Under the pieces are notes generated by a model, which was given only the letters and a program-made list of their open reading frames with translations, searched no databases and was not told where the DNA came from. Below are positions 5,734 to 8,512 of a DNA stretch of 8,512 bases, one piece after another. The translations under genes were made by a program, and so were the position numbers. Location: positions 1 through 8,512 of the forward strand of contig JANWKW010000055.1 in assembly GCA_025451135.1 (NCBI GenBank). Reading direction: 5' to 3'. Position 1 is the stretch's first letter; each line of letters opens with the position of its first letter. Origin of the DNA: Vulcanimicrobiia bacterium (GTDB taxonomy: Bacteria; Vulcanimicrobiota; Vulcanimicrobiia; Vulcanimicrobiales; Vulcanimicrobiaceae).

Positions 5734-6777
5734 ATGCCATCGTCGGTCTCACCCTATGCGCGCCTGCTCGGCCTGCGCGGCGATCTGCGCATCGCCTTCA
5801 TCGACAGCCCCGCACTCGCGGGCAATCCGCTCGGCGATCCGTCGACCCGGCCGGTCGTCGCCTATCTGCCGCCCGGCTACGACGACGAGGGCTCCAAGCG
5901 CTATCCGGTCCTCTACGTCCTCCACGGCTATACCGGCGATGCGGCCGCATCGATCGGCGCGCGCCCGTGGGAGACGAACGTCGTGCAGTGGGCCGACCGG
6001 CTGACGGTCGCAGGCGCCATGAAGCCCACCATCGTGGTGGCCGTCGACGGGTTTTCGCGGCTCGGCGGTTCGCAGTACGTCGATTCGATCCACAACGGCG
6101 CGTATGCGACCTACGTCACGCGCGACGTGGTGACGCACGTCGACGCGACCTACCGGACGATCGCGAGCGAAGGCGGACGGGCGGTGACCGGCAAATCGTC
6201 GGGCGGCTTCGGGGCGATGCATCTGCCGCTGCGCCATCCCGGCGTCTACTGCGCGTTCGCGTCGCACAGCGGCGACAGTTACTTCCGCTACGCCCACCCG
6301 ATCTCGTTCCCGGCGGCATCGCGCACGCTCGAGGGCCACGGCAACGACGTCCGCTCGTTCGTGGAGGCGTTCGAGAAGAAGCCCAAACGCGGGCAGGCCG
6401 AGTACCAGACGATCGAGATGCTCGGCTATGCGGCCGCCTACTCGCCGCGCTCGGCGACGTCGTTCGATCTGGATCTGCCCTGGAATCCGGCGACGGGCGC
6501 GATCGAGGAGGACGTCTTCGCCCGTTGGCGGGCGTACGATCCGGTCGAGGAAGCGCCCCGACGGGCGGCGGAACTCGCGCGGCTCCGGCTGCGTTACCTC
6601 GACTGCGGTCGACGCGACGAATACGGACTCGACGTCGGCGCGCGCGAGATGGCCCGGGTCCTGCGGGAACTCGGCCTCGACGTCCGGCATGAGGAGTTCG
6701 ACGACGATCACCGGAACGTCGGCTATCGCTACGCCGTCTCACTGCCCGCCCTCTCGGACGTCTTGGAGAACGAATGA
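5734..6777 (+). CDS. Esterase D / enterochelin-esterase-type alpha/beta hydrolase
   Basis: This 347-residue cytoplasmic hydrolase of the putative esterase family (PF00756 type) has no signal peptide. It opens with ALAGNPLGDPSTRPVVAYLP (27-46), then PPGYDD and RYPVLYVLHGYTG (56-68), where the HG supplies the oxyanion region. GKSSGG at 153-158 carries the nucleophile S155 in a GxSxG elbow. CGRRDEYGLD (291-300) supplies the probable acid D295, and DDDHRNVGYR (323-332) the histidine H326. The triad thus looks complete and an active serine esterase is likely. Family members hydrolyse S-formylglutathione, siderophores or acetylated sugars, and the sequence does not decide between these. The gene overlaps the next one by ATGA, so the two form an operon. 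It is divergent from the permease-hydrolase fusion, which makes a role in de-esterifying imported or exported glycoconjugates possible. Confidence 0.85.
   Translation: MPSSVSPYARLLGLRGDLRIAFIDSPALAGNPLGDPSTRPVVAYLPPGYDDEGSKRYPVLYVLHGYTGDAAASIGARPWETNVVQWADRLTVAGAMKPTIVVAVDGFSRLGGSQYVDSIHNGAYATYVTRDVVTHVDATYRTIASEGGRAVTGKSSGGFGAMHLPLRHPGVYCAFASHSGDSYFRYAHPISFPAASRTLEGHGNDVRSFVEAFEKKPKRGQAEYQTIEMLGYAAAYSPRSATSFDLDLPWNPATGAIEEDVFARWRAYDPVEEAPRRAAELARLRLRYLDCGRRDEYGLDVGAREMARVLRELGLDVRHEEFDDDHRNVGYRYAVSLPALSDVLENE
6765..6768 (+). promoter_or_regulatory. Shine-Dalgarno site inside the esterase 3' end
   Basis: GGAG followed by 5 nt and ATG at 6774 lies within the last codons of the esterase. Together with the ATGA overlap it supports coupled translation and the chosen start of the downstream gene. 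Confidence 0.6.
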
Positions 6778-7331
6778 AGTCCCTGCTCGCCCCGCTCTTG
6801 TTCCTGGCGTTGATCGCCGCGGCCCCGGCCCCGAGCCCGGCGCCGACGTACGACCCGCACAGCTACGACGACGAGGCGATGCATTTCCAGGCGCCCGCCG
6901 ACTACGTGCTCGGGGGGCGGCAGTCGGTCGACTCGACCAAGCTCGACAAGGCGACGACCGTCGCGGTCTGGGCGAAGTTCCCCGGACAGGCCAACCAGCG
7001 CACCCTCACGATCACGCTCGAGCCCTACGACGGCAAGGACGTGACCGGCTACGAGGTCTACACCGAGAACGAACTGCGCGGGCAGATCGACGGCGTGTTC
7101 ATCGGGAGCAAGACGCCGATGACGCTCACGAACGGCATGCCCGCCTACTTCCTTTCGATCACCTCGGGCAGCGGCTTCGACGCGATGAAGATCTACGAGG
7201 TCATCTGGTACGACGGTCTGCGCGGCGTGGCCATCTCGGTCCGCGGCCGTCTCGGCGAGATCACCGAAGACGAAGCCAAGGCGGTGCTGCACAACGCGAG
7301 CGCCGTCCGGTTCCCACGGGGCCGGCTCTAG
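6774..7331 (+). CDS. Small secreted protein of unknown function
   Basis: The product has 185 residues. The N-terminus MKSLLAPLLFLALIAAAPA is a clear export signal with one Lys and a hydrophobic core at 4-17, followed by a Pro/Ala-rich linker (APSPAPTYDP) that suggests a surface or periplasmic protein. There is no lipobox and no cysteine. The mature part has the pattern of an alternating beta-strand domain: DEAMHFQAPADYVLGG, then RTLTITLEPYDGKDVTGYEVY (about 75-95), PAYFLSITSGSGFD and KIYEVIWYDGLRGVAISVRG. A small helix, EDEAKAVLHNASAVRF, closes it. The FQAPADY opening is reminiscent of PsbP/Mog1-like secreted domains, but no family is recognised with confidence. The start overlaps the esterase stop and has a good ribosome binding site, so expression follows the esterase. 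Its stop is 3 nt from that of the convergent cystathionine enzyme, with no terminator visible between them. Confidence 0.8.
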   Translation: MKSLLAPLLFLALIAAAPAPSPAPTYDPHSYDDEAMHFQAPADYVLGGRQSVDSTKLDKATTVAVWAKFPGQANQRTLTITLEPYDGKDVTGYEVYTENELRGQIDGVFIGSKTPMTLTNGMPAYFLSITSGSGFDAMKIYEVIWYDGLRGVAISVRGRLGEITEDEAKAVLHNASAVRFPRGRL

Positions 7332-7334
7332 GGC

Positions 7335-8462
7335 TTAGCGTCGGACGAGGGCGGTCGCCTCGATCGCGGTTCGCAGATCGGCGACCAGGTCGTCGGCGTC
7401 TTCGATGCCGACCGAGAGGCGAAGCAGGCCGTCGGTGATGCCGCGGCGTTCGCGTTCTTCCTTCGGGATCGAACCGTGCGTCATCCGGGCCGGATGGCAG
7501 ATCAGCGATTCGATGCCGCCTAGCGACTCGGCCAGGCTGAAGTATTTCATGCGGTGCGCGAAATCGAGCGCGCGCTCTTGCGGCCCGGTCAGCACGAACG
7601 AGACCATCCCGCCGAAGCCGCTCATCTGACGCGCGGCCAGGTCGTGCTGCGGATGGGAGAGCAGGCCCGGATAGTAGACCTTCTCGACCTCGTCGTTCGA
7701 CTCGAGGAAATCCGCCACGAGGCGCGCGTTGTGCTCGTGCTCGCGCATTCGGATGGCGAGCGTCTTGGCGCCGCGCATCGTCAGCCAGGCGTCGTGCGGG
7801 CCCGGCACGCCGCCGACCGCGTTCTGGTGGAACTTCAAGCTCTCGCGGATCGCCGGATCGCTGGTGATCGCGATGCCGCCGACCGCATCGCTATGGCCGC
7901 CGATGTACTTGGTGGTCGAGTGCACCACCACGTCGGCGCCGAGCGCGAGCGGCTGCTGGAAGTACGGCGATGCGAAGGTGTTGTCCACGGCCACGATCTG
8001 GCCCGGCCCGCGCAGCGCGCAGATGGCCTTGATGTCGACCCGTTTGAGCAGCGGGTGGGTCGGCGTCTCGAGCCAGACCAGCTGGGTGTTGGGCTTGATC
8101 GCGGCGCGCACGGCCGCCAGGTCGCTCATGTCGACGTAGGTGAACTCGAGGCCGTAACGCGCGTAGACCTTGGAGAAGAGGCGATAGGTGCCGCCGTACA
8201 GGTCGTCGCCGACCACCACGTGATCGCCGGCCGAGAGCAGGTTGATGACGGCCGACGTGGCGGCGACGCCGCTCGAGAAGGCCACCCCGAAGTCGCCGTT
8301 CTCGAGCGATGCGAGCTGCGCTTCGAGCGCGCTGCGGGTCGGGTTGGCGGTGCGCGCGTAGTCGTAGCCTTTGTGCTCGCCGACGCGCGTCTGGGTGAAG
8401 GTCGAGGTCTGATAGATCGGCACGATGGTCGCGCCGGTGGTCGGGTAGGCCACATTGCCCAC
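7335..8462 (-). CDS. Cystathionine gamma-synthase / gamma-lyase (PLP Cys/Met metabolism family)
   Basis: This is a cytoplasmic PLP enzyme of the Cys/Met metabolism family. The synthase makes cystathionine from an activated homoserine and cysteine, and the lyase splits it to cysteine. Numbering is from the GTG at 8462. Visible landmarks are TTGATIVPIYQTSTF (8-22), YARTANPTR (35-43) for phosphate binding, FSSGVAATSAV (62-72), VDNTFASP (159-166) and HSTTKYIGGHSD (181-192), in which K185 forms the Schiff base. The C-terminal run includes LAESLGGIESL, HPARMTHGSIP and RLSVGIEDADDLVADL. Length (375) and order are normal, and sequence alone does not separate synthase from lyase. The frame continues upstream as FSTKAIQVGN, matching the family's usual N-terminus (x-T-R-A-I-H-A-G), but it has no standard start there. 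So the GTG either trims the protein or the true start lies upstream through a 1-nt shift. Confidence 0.92.
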   Translation of the reverse strand: MGNVAYPTTGATIVPIYQTSTFTQTRVGEHKGYDYARTANPTRSALEAQLASLENGDFGVAFSSGVAATSAVINLLSAGDHVVVGDDLYGGTYRLFSKVYARYGLEFTYVDMSDLAAVRAAIKPNTQLVWLETPTHPLLKRVDIKAICALRGPGQIVAVDNTFASPYFQQPLALGADVVVHSTTKYIGGHSDAVGGIAITSDPAIRESLKFHQNAVGGVPGPHDAWLTMRGAKTLAIRMREHEHNARLVADFLESNDEVEKVYYPGLLSHPQHDLAARQMSGFGGMVSFVLTGPQERALDFAHRMKYFSLAESLGGIESLICHPARMTHGSIPKEERERRGITDGLLRLSVGIEDADDLVADLRTAIEATALVRR

Positions 8463-8499
8463 CTGGATCGCCTTGGTGGAGAAAATAAATCGCGTTCAT
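8463..8499 (-). other. Probable real N-terminal coding segment of the cystathionine enzyme, out of frame by 1 nt
   Basis: An ATG at 8499-8497 begins MNAIYF, and after a run of four T (plus-strand AAAA, 8482-8485) the conserved STKAIQVGN appears in the frame one nucleotide over. Removing one T would give a continuous MNAIYFSTKAIQVGN, a typical start for this family. As written, the enzyme frame has only TGA-ACG-CGA-TTT-ATT-TTC ahead of the conserved part. The choices are a homopolymer error, a real frameshift, initiation at ATT (8486), or a GTG start at 8462 with a weak AAGG site 7-10 nt upstream. Confidence 0.6.
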
Positions 8500-8512
8500 A
8501 TTCGGGACGTCC

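Noticed and set aside
1344..5734. Identical 14-nt spacing of the two divergent start pairs (1344/1359 and 5719/5734)
   Set aside because: The sequences in the two gaps are unrelated and one of the starts (1344) is uncertain, so coincidence is the simplest reading.
2207..6004. Plus-strand open frame of 1265 codons covering the whole permease-hydrolase gene
   Set aside because: It is antisense to a gene with clear domains, its product is Arg/Asp/Gly-rich low-complexity sequence with no recognisable motif, and it runs into the esterase gene. Long antisense frames are expected in high-GC codon-biased genes.
7329..7337. Bidirectional terminator between the convergent stops
   Set aside because: Only 3 nt separate the stop codons, and I see no hairpin with a T-tract nearby.

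Overview
This is a compact, high-GC bacterial chromosomal segment with seven protein genes, one of them cut by the window edge, and one tRNA. There is no intergenic gap longer than about 40 bp, and no insertion sequence, CRISPR array, phage gene or obvious transferred island. High GC, few recognisable Shine-Dalgarno sites and several secreted proteins of unknown function suggest a free-living high-GC lineage. Candidate phylum Eremiobacterota (WPS-2), Acidobacteriota or a similar soil group would fit, but that placement is an impression and not a demonstration.

Left part (1-1914). Two minus-strand genes overlap by the ATGA motif. The first is an EPSP-synthase-fold protein that lacks most of the catalytic residues of AroA and its C-terminal quarter. 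The second is the N-terminal 104 codons of a probable SAM-dependent methyltransferase that runs off the left edge. Divergent from them is a small secreted protein of unknown function with a strong ribosome binding site. It ends 1 nt from the CCA end of a convergent tRNA-Leu(CAA).

Centre (1940-5719). One uninterrupted minus-strand frame of 1259 codons encodes a complete 12-helix APC-type amino acid permease. It is joined to a signal-peptide-like segment and then to a complete GH35-like (clan GH-A) glycoside hydrolase with C-terminal beta-rich domains. The thirteenth hydrophobic segment would place the hydrolase outside the cytoplasm. The only six cysteines of the hydrolase part form three closely spaced pairs, as expected of an exported protein. 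This transporter-hydrolase fusion, with a possible internal signal-peptidase site, is the most unusual element in the window.

Right part (5734-8512). Divergent from the fusion gene by 14 nt is an esterase D/enterochelin-esterase-type alpha/beta hydrolase. It is translationally coupled (ATGA) to a small secreted protein of unknown function. Converging on that pair, with 3 nt between stops, is a cystathionine gamma-synthase/lyase of the PLP Cys/Met-metabolism family. Its conserved N-terminal residues continue upstream of the first standard start codon in the frame, and an upstream ATG connects only through a 1-nt shift at a T4 run.

The hydrolase-permease fusion, the esterase and the secreted protein could form a small locus for extracellular glycoconjugate use, with the permease importing an amino acid or amine product. 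This is inferred from proximity only. The left gene pair, the tRNA and the cystathionine enzyme appear unrelated to it.
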